Positions 36,398 to 47,786 of a stretch of DNA of 64,000 nucleotides are shown here, piece by piece. The notes under the pieces were generated by a model, which made no database searches, had not been told where the DNA came from, and saw only the letters and a list, made by a program, of their open reading frames with translations. The stretch lies in contig JAAAUF010000028.1 of assembly GCA_015499985.1 (NCBI GenBank), forward strand, positions 1 to 64,000. Direction: 5' to 3'. The stretch is from Haplosporangium gracile (Eukaryota > Mortierellomycota > Mortierellomycetes > Mortierellales > Mortierellaceae). The translations under genes and the position numbers were made by a program. How positions within the stretch are numbered: position 1 is the first letter of the stretch; each line of letters opens with the position of its first letter.

Positions 36398-38249
36398 CTA
36401 CGCAGGAGGGAAAAAGTTGGCAAAGAGGATGATGCCGATCAAGCCATACATCACAAAGAACGTGGTGACAGTCTTTGTCCAGCCAGCTCCCAATACCTTT
36501 TCTCTCTCGAATTGATGGGCAGCGAACCAGTACACTGGTGGCAGGCACGAGGATGCTCGCGTAATGATCTGAATATGCATCGTTGTGACGTTGGAAAGAA
36601 GGAGGACTCCCCAAAGAACAATGTGAGGGAATGCCGCAAGACTCATGAAAGGAGGAGTAGTCTTGTCGCTTATTGCTATGGGAAATAGAAAGAGAAGAAC
36701 CGGATAAATAGTAGACAAGTTAGCCGAGATATGGAAATGTCAGATGTCTACTAACTCAGGACGGAAGAGGCACATGCATACCAGGCGTTGAGGAGCGACC
36801 GAGGGTTACGGCTCGATGGGTGTCGAATAGGATATAGTAAAGGATCCCCGAAGCTGAGAGGACGATCATGGGTGCAGCCATCAAAAAGTTGGGGATCTGC
36901 TTGACTTCGTAGTATCGGAGGAAGCCAACGTTCCTACAAACGGAATTGGTCAATGGGAGAAAGTGGCATAAGTAATGGTCAAGGAAAATTGATATCACAA
37001 AAGGCGACACAGGTATCAGACACAAAGGAGAAACATACCAGTAAAAGTCTTGCACAAAGGTGTAGATCAATGGAACATTAGCGTTGCACCAAGGCCTCGC
37101 ATCAATATTCGATGAGACCGTGCAGTAGAGTGAGTAACCGTATAATTGAACTGCGAAAAATCCGAACCATGTAATCAGGCAGAGAAAGCCAGCCTTCACA
37201 AGCGCACATAACTTGTGCTGCATGAAGGATTGAGTCATATATGGATGCGACAAGGAACCATGTTAGACGATTTAATGTGTGAAAAAGACCTGCTCGACAC
37301 GCGGATGTAAAAGTACGATTGGACTTACGGACAATGGTTTACTGAGGTCCATGCGAACAATAAGGTCGTAGATGATAAAGCCGGCATAAAGAACACCGTT
37401 TGACCGAGCCGTGCAGCTGACAGACCAAGCAATCGCAGCCAACAAGTACTGCTTTCTGGCAGCGAAGAGCATGCCCGTAAAGGAGAGCGCCGAAAATGTA
37501 CTCTCTGTATAGCTGTTGGTGTTCAGTTGTGTCGTCATAGTTAATTATCTGTGGCTCACTTCGTGTTCCCAACTACAAAGGCAAAAGGTCAATGGGTGCT
37601 TACATTGCAGACATAAAGATACCGGAGGGTGTGAGGACGTAGAGCTTAGCTGTGAGGAATGCAAACTGTTCGCGTCCAAAGACCTCTTTTGTAAGTCTGT
37701 AAAGCTGCACGGCGGCGACAACGAAGGAGACATTCGCGACGATGACACCGGCGAGGACCAATTGCTGTTTGTAGTCGAGCACGAAGCTAAGAGGTACCAG
37801 GACTAAGGAAAAGTCGTGTTTGTCGTTTGAGTCAGTCCTTCGCGTTTGAGACCTAAAAAGAAAGTTGCCACCAATCGTCACACAGCCACCGATTTTTCAT
37901 CGTTTTTCCTTCTCAAATTACCAGTATTGGCGACTAGTCGGGTCAAGGCTGGTACCAGGGGGAAGAAGGCATGGGCCTGCTCAAAGACATATCCCTTCTC
38001 GGCAATATGGACAAAGTAAAAGGCGTCCCAGCGGAGAAAGACGCCAAAGATGCTCTTGAATAGCTGTTGACTGGTGGTTTCGATAGGGAGGATTAATTCA
38101 AGAGCCGAGTCGTAGTCCTGAATAAGGGCATGCGAGATGGCTGCAATGGCCCAGATGACGAGCCGTGAAATGAGGGCATAATATGCAACGGTGCCTATCC
38201 TGTTGACTGAGTTATGCGTGATGGGAGTGTTTTTTGAGTGGGTCTCCAT
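36398..38249 (-). CDS. GPI18: GPI mannosyltransferase 2 (Gpi18/PIG-V)
   Basis: Six exons: 37922-38249, 37604-37802, 37329-37512, 37039-37217, 36782-36933 and 36398-36675, in phase, 439 aa. PIG-V signatures: FLRWDAFYFVHIAEKGYVFE (catalytic-side acidic loop), YVLTPSGIFMSAIYTES, CTARSNGVLYAGFIIYD and RYYEVKQIPNFLMAAP, with many hydrophobic segments expected to span the ER membrane. It adds the second mannose to the GPI anchor precursor in the ER lumen. The start is ATG 38249 (METHSKN). The frame remains open to 38339, but the codon there is GTG, so that extension is not used. It lies head-to-head with CDC73, 182 bp apart. Confidence 0.95.
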
Positions 38250-38431
38250 GTACTCGCGTTCTTTGTGGTGAGGATGGGAACAAAGAGAAACGAAGCCGTT
38301 GACAGAGGCTGAAGCCAACCCGCAAGGCTCTGACGTCACTCATAGATTGATCAAAACGGCCGACAACCATCCAATCAGTCTTCACCACCAAACAACTCAT
38401 CCTCGAAAAATAATACATACTGAGAATCACA
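38250..38431. promoter_or_regulatory. Compact bidirectional promoter, GPI18/CDC73
   Basis: The two start codons are 182 bp apart. The interval contains a perfect CRE-type palindrome TGACGTCA at 38331-38338, where bZIP factors of the ATF/CREB type bind, and a CCAAT at about 38369. Function is inferred from position and motif only. Confidence 0.5.
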
Positions 38432-40215
38432 ATGTCCAAGAACGATCCCCTCAGTCTCCTGCGAGAGTTCACCATCGCTAAGCGGGAGCCTACCCTTGTC
38501 GACGCCTCAGGAGCAACAGTCCAGGAGCTCACAGATGCCACTAGCGTAGTCTTTGACGATGGAACTAAGCAGTTCAAGTTTGCAAGAAGCACCCCCACCA
38601 ATTACAGACGCGGAGCCTCTGATGAATTCTACACCCTCGAAACACTCCTCTTCCTTCTTCAGAGGTCTACCCAGAGTGTCGCTGAATATTCGCTCGAGGG
38701 TGCTCAAAAGATGATTCCTACAGTTTCGATTCTGGACAAGAGATTGGTGCTCGACTATCTTCAGGGAGCCACAGCACATTCTGCCAACATTGTATACCAG
38801 ATCGAGGCGAGTATGTGAACGTGATTTATTGTTGGGATACCATTCTTCGCCCTTGAGGAACCAATAGCATTGTTGCTGATTTTTTTTTTTCGCGTTTTCC
38901 TTGAAATTTTCTAGATAAGCGAGCAGGAGACGACATTGTGGACAGTAACCAGGATGTAGGAGCTAAGAAACCAAAGACTTCGACACACTCAGCACCAGGA
39001 AACGATAGCGAAGTCTTGAGTCTCATCATCTCAAAGGAACGATTGGCCAAGACAACTGCGAGTGTCTTGCGCGGCAGCAAGGTACGCATCGGGACTATCA
39101 GTACGACGATTCACACACGGAATGACGCTGCGTCAAGATCAACAAAACGGTGGAATTGTTCCATGCAGCAGTATTTATTGACGATCAGTTGATATCTTTT
39201 TGGACACTCTGCTGTGAAATAGTCATTCGCCAACATCCAAAAGAACGGGAGTGAGATTCTCATGGGCAAAGGAAAGGATGACAAGGGAGTCAAGAAGCCA
39301 GATCCAAGACAACCAGGAGCCGCACCCCCAGCATCTTCAACAGCACGGCCTGGAGCATCTTCTTCTCAGACCCCTCGACCTTCGACAAATCCTTCTCAGA
39401 CTCGTCCCAAATCAGGTGAGCATTACTTCTTTCATTGGACGAACCTATGAGACTACGCTGGGCATCCAAAATGGTATTGTGTCCTGACACGCGCGTACAC
39501 CTTTTTTTTTTCTTTTCCATAGCAAATCGGATGCCTATCATCATTGTTCCTGCAGCTGTCACATCTATGATCACCATGTACAACGTCAAGCAGCTTCTGG
39601 AAGGACAAGAGTAAGTTTCGGACGCCGAGCGAATAAACATGGATACTGCTGAGCTGGAAGGATTTATAAGAAGACAGAACTGACAGGTTTTCTCAACTTT
39701 TCTGATAGGTTTGCCGACAGCGGAGATGTTCGCAACAAGGGAGAAACCAAGCCCACTCGGCTCAGGATCTATCGTCGCATGAAGCCGAACGAGACAACAA
39801 AGGTGCCATACGAAGTTATTGACAACACAGACATCCTCAAACCAGAAGACTGGGATCGTGTTGTGTGTGTGTTTACGACAGGAGCAGAATGGCAATTCAA
39901 AAAGTTCAAGTGGCAGAAGCCCGTCGAGCTGTTTGCACAGGTCAAGGGATTCTATACCAAGTGGGCGGATGAGCAACCAAAAGAGACCATTAAGACCTGG
40001 AACGTCGAAATTCTCAGCGTATGTTACCTGTGTTTTAAGCTTGATCGGGATGTAATTGTTATTTTGACTTTAGCTAATTAACTTTCTTACTATCTTTCTG
40101 TCAAAATTTCTAGTTGAACCGCCACCGTCGTCATGCGGATCGGGCTGTTGTCACGGAGTTCTGGGACAAGTTGCAGGGATGGTGCCTCGCCAACAAACCT
40201 TTTCTCACCTGCTAA
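38432..40215 (+). CDS. CDC73: Paf1 complex subunit Cdc73 (parafibromin)
   Basis: Six exons: 38432-38810, 38915-39081, 39223-39415, 39523-39610, 39709-40018 and 40114-40215, in phase, 412 aa. The N-terminus starts SKNDPLSLLREFTIAK and contains YTLETLLFLLQR, both typical. The C-terminal Ras-like Cdc73 domain begins MPIIIVPAAVTSMITMYNVK and runs through DRVVCVFTTGAEWQFKKFKW to FWDKLQ. Between them lies a Pro/Ser/Lys-rich linker. Cdc73 is part of the Paf1 complex, which travels with RNA polymerase II and supports histone H2B ubiquitination and H3K4/K36 methylation. It is convergent with UFL1 (113 bp between stops). Confidence 0.97.
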
Positions 40216-40270
40216 ATTATGAGAACATCAACAGCTTAACAGGAAGGTCTTTTTGCAAAACCATTGCGAA

Positions 40271-40276
40271 AATAAA
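40271..40276 (+). terminator. Candidate poly(A) signal of CDC73
   Basis: An AATAAA 55 bp downstream of the stop, in the short gap to the convergent UFL1 gene. Confidence 0.45.
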
Positions 40277-40328
40277 AAAAAGGGCCTGTTGCGAGAACAC
40301 TTTTTAATGAAGGTGAAAAAAGCCTTTT

Positions 40329-43300
40329 CTAGTACTTAGTGAGGTCAATGCCGAGATCATGAACTGACTGCCAGAGCTGCTTCGCGTCCTGTTCACTCCT
40401 TGGCTCGCTTTCCTCCTGAGCCTGTTTGATGTTGGACATGATTTGACTCATCATCTTTTCCAAGAGCTCCAGCTGTGATCCAGCAGCACCGGCCTGCTCC
40501 TGGTTTTGTTCCTGTCCAATGGTAGATCGGAGTTGACGCAGGATGCGTGGGACATACTTTCCAGAGGCGTGAAGCATGCGGCCGGTCCATTTTTGGAAAG
40601 CGATCAAAGTCACAATGTGCAGCATCAAGGCCCCCGAATCTGTTTGAGGTTCGATGCTCACGAGGACTCTGTGGAGCTTCTCCAAGTGCTCCGATAACTT
40701 GGCGCTAGAAGACATAAGGAAATAAGGAATGCGAAAGTTAGCTCGACGCTTGTGCTGCTACCGAAAAACTTTGCCCTCTGACTTAGTTTAGAGCATAGAA
40801 CATGTATCTTTCTTACCTATCGTAGGCGTCATAGGTATCGACTTTCTCGAGTCGACTGTTTGAGCTATTGACAAGACCCGACCAGACATTCAAGTACTCG
40901 GTCAAATTCTTCTCCTTGCCACTTCCAGCAGTCAATTTACGCAGCTTCTTTAGCGGATCGACTTGGTCCTTTGGAATAAGCTCTGCCAGCAAAATGGTGG
41001 CGTCTTCGGATGGAAGGAGAAAGGGTCCCTTGCCTGCTGAGAAGGCTTCTGTCTGGCTGTGGTGTTCAGAGTATGCCAGTTGCAGACGGTGACGTATCTC
41101 CTCTGCGTCCTTGGATGGTGCGGCGGGTAAGTTGGTGGCGGTGACGGCGGTCGAGTCTTTACTGATGTTGGTGAGGTACAGGGTTGTGAGGTCGAGAAGT
41201 TCTACGCACAGTGATTGGAGTAGGTACTTGCTGAGCGAGTTTCTAACCGTTCCATCTACAATGAATAAGAAGCAACATGTTAGCTCTGCTCAGTGCTAAT
41301 TGCTGCCATTCGAACAAATACCATATTGCTTCCGTTCAATAATACCTTCAAAGACTTCGATTCCTTTGGACGATAGTTGGATACGCTTCGAGAGCGACTG
41401 AATCTCCGATATGGCCATGCTGGACCAAAGAGTCCTCAGTGCCTGCTGTTGTTGCTCTTCATCCACCGCATCCTGGCCCTCCTCGCCTTCCTGGTCCTCT
41501 TCCTCCTGCTCTTGCGCTCGAAGAACCATAGACCGGTTCCTGTCCTTCAGATTCTGCAATAAGTCCTTGTACAGAATACCGGCAGTAGCATTGACGACCA
41601 CGGAATCAAAATCAGGTTCCATCTCCTGAATCTCATCCTTGATGTCCTGGATCGTCAAGAAATCCCGAAGTTGCTTTTTTCTTTCTGATTTGGCTCCTTG
41701 TTGTTGCTGTGTCTGCTTTCCTTTTTGACTCTTCCTTGACCCTTGACCAGTAGCAATAGCAGAAGCTTGGTCCAGCAAACTCCTGAGACTAGCAGCATCA
41801 TTCGAGAAGACATCATCCGCATCACCCTCTCCTTGACCACCACCAGTCAAATCATCATCATTGTTGGTATTACCAAATGACAGCCTCCAAGAGAGCAGTG
41901 CCTTGGCTTTACGATCCAAGAGTGGGCCCATCCTCAAGAGACATTTCTGGAACTGACCTGAGGTCACCACAATACTATCCTGAATCACAAGCGTTTCCTG
42001 AGGTGCGCCTCCTTTCAGTCCTGTAAGTGAAGGGTCCTGTTCGGGGGCGACTGGGATCCGGGAAGTTGGTTCTGAAAGACTGGGGAGTTGTTGGAGGAGG
42101 CGGGAGATGTCTTCCTTTGTCAGAGGTGATGGCACAAGCGGCTAAATAAAAAAATGTAATTTTTGGAGGGGTCAGAGTCGCAAACAAAACCGCCCCCTCC
42201 CCCCCCCCAGCAAATATCATGATTAATAAAGTTGGTAGATGGTGGCGTGAAAACTAACCTTGATATCAATCCAAGAGAGGTTGGCGATGGTGTCTTCAAC
42301 ACTGGCATCGATGATGGACCATATGCTCTCTTTGACAGCGTGAGTTTCAAGTACGAGGGCTGTTGGGTGGTTTGTCTGCATGTACGCCTTTGGATCCGTA
42401 ACTCCGCGTTTTTTGACCGCATCCAGTTCTACGCATGGAAACAATGCATAAGACGTTATGAGTCTCGGAGATGATACCGTGTTGATATACAACATCGAAA
42501 CAACCAAAGGAACGGATTGGAGGCCTTTAGATGGGTCTTTTTACCGATGAATCCATTGTTCTTGAAAAAGGTCTCGATCCAGTCAGTTTGCTGTTGCTCA
42601 TAAGGTTGAGGTACAAAAATTCCTTGGTCGCTTACACCCTTGAATGTTCCAGGAAGTCCCGTTTCCTTTGCCAGGGTATCACACAATCCGTACATGAGCT
42701 GTTCCTGAACAACATTCTTGGCCCTCAGTGAAGCCAAACTTGTTGGTCTAACGAAGCAAATGGTAGAAATGGGTCAGCGGACATATTACCACGAAAGTCT
42801 GGTGAAAATTATTGTTTTGACGGCATCATCGACAAAGAGTTTACTCTTGGAGCTGGTGCAGAGCTTTAAGTAAGGTAGCCTTCTCATGTTCGTGGAACCA
42901 CGGTGCTACGACAAGTCCTCGGTCAATAGTATCCCATTGTCCTGGAATGGTGCTTCCTACGCGGTCTTTCAAGAACTATTTCAAGGTCCAAAAGAAAAAG
43001 ATAGTTGTCAACTGATTTGATTACGAACACGTTTTAGATAGCAATACTCACAACTGCGGAAGATAAAAAGAAGTTTAATTTCCACGTTACCTGGCGAACA
43101 AAGTCGATACCGAATTTGTACTTGCGCGATACTTCCAATGCGGTCAAGAATCCACGCTGTGCGAGTTCCTCGTTTAGTTGAGATGTCATCCCCTGAAGAT
43201 ATTCCCTGTAACAAATTAAAACAAGCGGGACGTGGTTGTTTTCCGGCGTGTCAATAAATGGTTAGTTACTAAGATACGTACAGCTGTCAGCAAAGTGTGG

Positions 43301-43783
43301 AGAAGGGTGACGAAGTAGTTACTTACAGTTTAACGAGTTCATCTTGGATATGAAAGATCCTGCCGGGTCGGGAACGAACCAGTGATAGAATACAGTCCTG
43401 GATGTCGGACGAGTTGGCGTTCAATGCCCTAGGAAGATCTAACACGCTTACACGATCTAGAAGATCACCCACCAATATTAATACGCCTACACTCGCGAGA
43501 AAATACACTCTTAAAATTTACAACCCAATCACGTCCAAAAAAACCGAGAGAGTTGCTCAGTACCATTGCGCTTGTCGAGTAGAGAGAGTATGTCGGCATC
43601 GAGTTGGTCATGGGTGATGAATGTCTCTCCGTCGAGCGAGGTGGCGATATTGGAGAGGTAGCCGAGGCGGGCGAGACTGTGGATGAGGTCTCCACAGGCT
43701 TCTTCGGATAGAGTTGCTTGGCCCTTGAGGTCGTCGGGGTTGTCAGTTTGGCCAAAGAGTGTCTTCCAGATGGTTGTTGTCAT
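40329..43783 (-). CDS. UFL1: E3 UFM1-protein ligase 1 (UFL1)
   Basis: Nine exons: 43564-43783, 43327-43456, 43091-43205, 42845-42975, 42545-42747, 42259-42428, 41322-42141, 40817-41255 and 40329-40704, in phase, 867 aa (human UFL1 is 794). N-terminal winged-helix repeats show LGYLSNIATSLDGETFITHDQL and NGDRVSVLDLPRALN. Middle parts match FVPQPYEQQQTDWIETFFKNNGF and ESIWSIIDASVEDTIANLSWID. The C-terminus shows ALMLHIVTLIAFQKWTGRML and HASGKYVPRIL. UFL1 is the scaffold-type E3 that, with UFBP1 and CDK5RAP3, attaches UFM1 to targets such as ribosomal protein uL24 at the ER. An acidic/Gln-rich disordered insert (41430-41500 and 41690-41870) replaces the Lys-rich region of animals. Confidence 0.95.
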
Positions 43784-44040
43784 TGTTGTTTCGCTGAGGT
43801 GTTTTCGTGTCCTTGAAAGGAAGGCATCTATAGGAGATTTTTTTTGTGGGTGGCAAGTCAAGTTATGAACTATGCAGAGGCCCAGGAACATTCATCGCAC
43901 ATCCTATTGGCCAATTGCTGAGTGTCACAGTCACATTGATAAAGAACGAGCACAAAAGGGCGGGGGACTCATGCTCATTACCCTTCTTTTTTCTTCTTCT
44001 TCAACACACTTTTCCATTCTCATTCATTCACACGCGCGCC
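43784..44040. promoter_or_regulatory. Bidirectional promoter, UFL1/APEH
   Basis: 257 bp between the two start codons. A perfect 10-bp palindrome ATTGGCCAAT at 43906-43915 places one CCAAT box on each strand with a shared centre, 122 bp from UFL1 and 125 bp from the APEH start. A CT-rich stretch runs up to ATG 44041. CCAAT boxes are bound by the HAP/NF-Y complex in fungi; binding here is inferred. Confidence 0.55.
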
Positions 44041-47000
44041 ATGGCAACCCCACAGGAGATCTTCAAGGCCCTCTCGGCTATCCCTTCTTACAGTGGAGCT
44101 ACTATTCTCCCCAACTCCACAGACTCCACCCTCAGTAAGCAGCTCTTCCGGACGCTTCATTTTTTGATATTTGATCATCGCATCGATCCAATTTGAGCAA
44201 TGCTGCTCTTCCACAACTCACGCTGGTAACAATATTACTTTGGGTAAAAAACAGACATTCAGGTGTCCTACTCTCAGAGAGATCTTGAGAGAAACATCCG
44301 ACGCAAGTTCACACGCACTGTTGTTGCTTCGATCGCCGAAAAGTCAATCCCTTTGATCCTCAATGGTCCCTCTGTCGATACCGGCGATGCTGTCGCTCAG
44401 TTGACTTCTCCCTCCGGAGCATTGTCGGTCACCCTCCGTTCGGTTGCCGGCGAGAAGAAGAAGCACTTTGTAGAGGTAAAGACCAAAAAGATGGGTTACG
44501 AGGCTGAGAGTTTTTGTGTTCATGCAGAACAAAACAAAAACGAGGGGGATGATTATTCCTTTGCGTGGCAGTGTATGATATATTTATGCTAATCCACCTT
44601 ATTTTACTACTTTGTATACTCTTTTTTTTTTTTAGATTTGGGCTGATGGTTCCATCCTCCACCTCTTGGAGACTACCGCACTCCATGATGACTTTTATGC
44701 TGACTCTACGTTTGGAACTCTTGAGTGGTCCAAGGACGAGACCAAGATTGTCTACGTTGCTGAGCGTAAAAAATCAGAAGATGCCGTCGAGGTATGATGT
44801 TTGCACTGTTATTTTGACACTCCTGAGAAGATGTCGAACACCTCTGTGAGAACTGGAAGGACTGACCCTGTAACCTTTGTTAATTGGCGTCATAGAAATA
44901 CAACTATAAACCCGACTGGGGCGAGACCTTTACTGGCAAGCGGGAGCCCTCTCTCGTGGTCGTGAACCTCGACAACTTTGAGGTCAAGGTGCTGGATCGT
45001 CTTGATGGCGAAACAAGTCCCGGCCAGGTACGTGTTCTCAAAGACAACGATGAGATGGTGCAATGCCGAAGACAATTGCTACAAAGACTCACCAAGCTGC
45101 TCTTTGATCGAATTGTGCGTAAATAGGCGATTTTCTCTCATGATTCCAAATCCCTCATCTTCACCGGATACCTTCGCAACCCCCAGTTCTTTGGTATTGT
45201 GTACTGCCAGAACCGTCTGTAAGTCAGAAGAAACACCAGCAGTATTTTGTTTCTGCAAGAAAGTGTCGCAAAGAGATCATACTGTGGGAAAATGGCGTGA
45301 TGACTTTGTCTTCATGTCGTCTGTATATCTTTCAGCCGTTGGTTATATCCGAATGACAACTGTCCTTCCAGGTTCACTCATCTACATTGTTAACGTCTTT
45401 CATGGATTAGTACCGGCTTGTATCAGGTCAACGTCGATGGGTCAGGATTCAAGCATTTGACACCAACCCTGAAGAGCGCCCGATCCCCACGACTGAGCGC
45501 TGATGGATTAACTTTGGTACGTCACCCGTTGCTATCACTGTTACACATATCGAATGTATGAAGACACATACATGATCAGTGTCAAGTTGTACTAACACTA
45601 GCAATTTCAAACATACCGTAGGTGTTTTTGTCCAACACAGTAAATGGACCTCATGCCAGCTGTGCCAAGCTCCTCAAGGTACTATTACGACGAAATGCTT
45701 TTATCAAAAGAAGGTAACAGAAGCGAAGACCTAACTGAACATCCTTACTAATGCCATTTATCAACCATACGTATAGCTTGATATTGCTTCAGGAAAAGTC
45801 TCTACTGTGGTTGATATTGTTCGCAAGCCAGAGGCCGCATCTGGATTCCCTGGACTCTATATTGACCAGCTTCCCAGAGACACCTGGGTCTCCGCCAGCA
45901 AAATCTTTGTCTCGTCGACCTACCGCTCGCGCAAGACTCTCCTTTCGATTGACGTCCACTCTGGCGTCATCGAAGAGTTGACTCCTGCTTCACAGTATCC
46001 AGGAACTACCAATGTTCTCTTTGCCAACTCCAAGTGGGTCCTGACAACGTACTCGACCCCAACAGAACCTTGGATTCTCATCTTGGGCCGAATCGAGTTT
46101 GAAAAGAACAACATCGACTTGAAAGTCCAGTTCTTCAGTCTGGAGAACAGCAAGGTCGAGAAGGCCAAGGCGTTCTATCAGCCTCATTCCTGGTCAATCG
46201 TTCACAAGATCCCTGGCCAGCTTGACAGTCTGGAGGCCATCTTTATTGAACCCTTTAAGTCCAACACTTCTGCTCAGGTGTCGAGCGCTGTCAGCGGAGT
46301 CAAGCCTCCATTGGTCATCTTCCCCCATGGTGGTCCTCACGGCGGTTTTGCTGCAGAGTTTTCCATCTTGAACTTGGTTCTCGTCGGACTTGGCTTTGCC
46401 GTTGCCAATGGTAAACTGCTCACTATTTATGATATGTGGCGTACATGCAGTGGCGTAAGTTGATGCGTTGTAGATACTGACCCTCTTACTCCGCATGTGA
46501 CTCTAACTACAATAGTCAACTTTACGGGAAGTTTGGGATTCGGACAGGAGAGTGTCGAGGCATTGGTCGGTCGTGTTGGAGAGCTGGATGTCAACGAGTG
46601 TTTGGCAGTTCGCGACCACATCTTGTCGACTGGCGTCGTCGACATCGAGCGCACAGTCGTTACAGGAGGAAGCCACGGTGGATTCCTTTCCGCCCACCTG
46701 TTAGGCAGAGACCCTACCGGCTTCAAGGCTGCTGTTCTGCGCAACCCCGTGACAGACATCCCCGCCATGGCATCTGTCACTGACATTAGCGACTGGTGCT
46801 ATGCCGTTAACGGCTTGCCCTTTGACATGGAGGCTCCTCCTACTGCAGCCATTTCTGACCCAGAGGTGTTCAGGCGTCTAAGGGCAGCATCCCCTATGGA
46901 GCATGTGGAGAAGGTGGCAGCACCATCGTTGGTGCTTATCGGAGCTGGCGATCGTCGTGTCCCTCCCAGTCAAGGGTTCTCGTGGTGGCAGGCCCGCCAG

Positions 47001-47231
47001 AACAAGATCAAGAAGGATCGGAGCCATGGCGTGAACCGTATTCAGGTCTTTGAAGGCACTGGTCACGCTTTGGATTCCGTTGAGGCAGAGAGTAACTCGA
47101 CCTACAGTCTGGGCAACTTTTTGGTTGAGTTTACACGAGTCGATCATCCATCTGTTCCTGCAGCTGCTGCAAGTCAAGAGCAGACCGCAGTTGGGCGTCA
47201 AGGCGAGGGTGGACGAGGCGCTTTTATTTAA
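44041..47231 (+). CDS. APEH: Acylaminoacyl-peptidase (acyl-peptide hydrolase, S9C)
   Basis: Nine exons: 44041-44134, 44255-44475, 44636-44791, 44896-45027, 45127-45218, 45411-45516, 45622-45678, 45777-46410 and 46516-47231, in phase, 735 aa (human APEH 732). The N-terminal half is beta-propeller-like. The C-terminal alpha/beta hydrolase has FPHGGPHGG (oxyanion), the nucleophile in TGGSHGGFLSAHL (about S550), the Asp in GAGDRRVPP (about D643) and the His in GTGHALDS (about H681). It removes N-acylated amino acids from short blocked peptides in the cytosol. Exons 4-8 are short and could only be joined through phase and family comparison. Confidence 0.95.
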
Positions 47232-47268
47232 TTCATGCGGTCGTCGCCAACCCCTTTCGATCCCGCCA

Positions 47269-47274
47269 AATAAA
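47269..47274 (+). terminator. Candidate poly(A) signal of APEH
   Basis: An AATAAA 38 bp after the stop codon. Confidence 0.45.
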
Positions 47275-47786
47275 ATAAGAAAGTGCCGCCTTGCTTTTCT
47301 ATAATCATTGGCGTAAGGGCCAAGGCCAGAAGAGATGACGAAGTTGTTTGTTTCAGTCCGGTCTTCCCGCCCGCCCTTGAGGTACATGGAGAAATAAGAA
47401 AAAGAAGACATGCAAAAAAGTGGGGACCAAGCGGCAGTGGTGGCTGTTGACTGGCTGGAGGTTGCAATGAAGCGCACCCACACATGGGTTAGTTCAACAG
47501 GGTTTCGTTGCTGAAGTGACCTCATTGAAAGTCAGTTCTTATGAGAGAAGAGTAACAAGGATTGTTGTTTCTGTCCCAATTTAAATCCCTCTCCTCTCGC
47601 TGCTCACTGCTTATTTTCCAATTTTCTTATTTTCCTCTCGCTCTCCTCATACCTTTCTCTCCTGCCATCACCCGCTCACCATCGCCTTCACATCCGTCAC
47701 TCTTTCTTCTTCCTCTTCCTCTCTTTCTCCTCCTCTCTCCCCAACCCTACAACCCGCAACCACTCTTAGCTCCTTCTGTCCCCGTA
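47275..47786. other. Intergenic region before the four-TM gene
   Basis: No gene is seen. A CT-rich leader occupies about 47580-47745, just before ATG 47787. Confidence 0.5.

Noticed and set aside
38250..38339. Thirty-codon N-terminal extension of GPI18
   Set aside because: The first codon is GTG, and the region contains the CRE palindrome and the shared promoter; ATG 38249 is the first true start.
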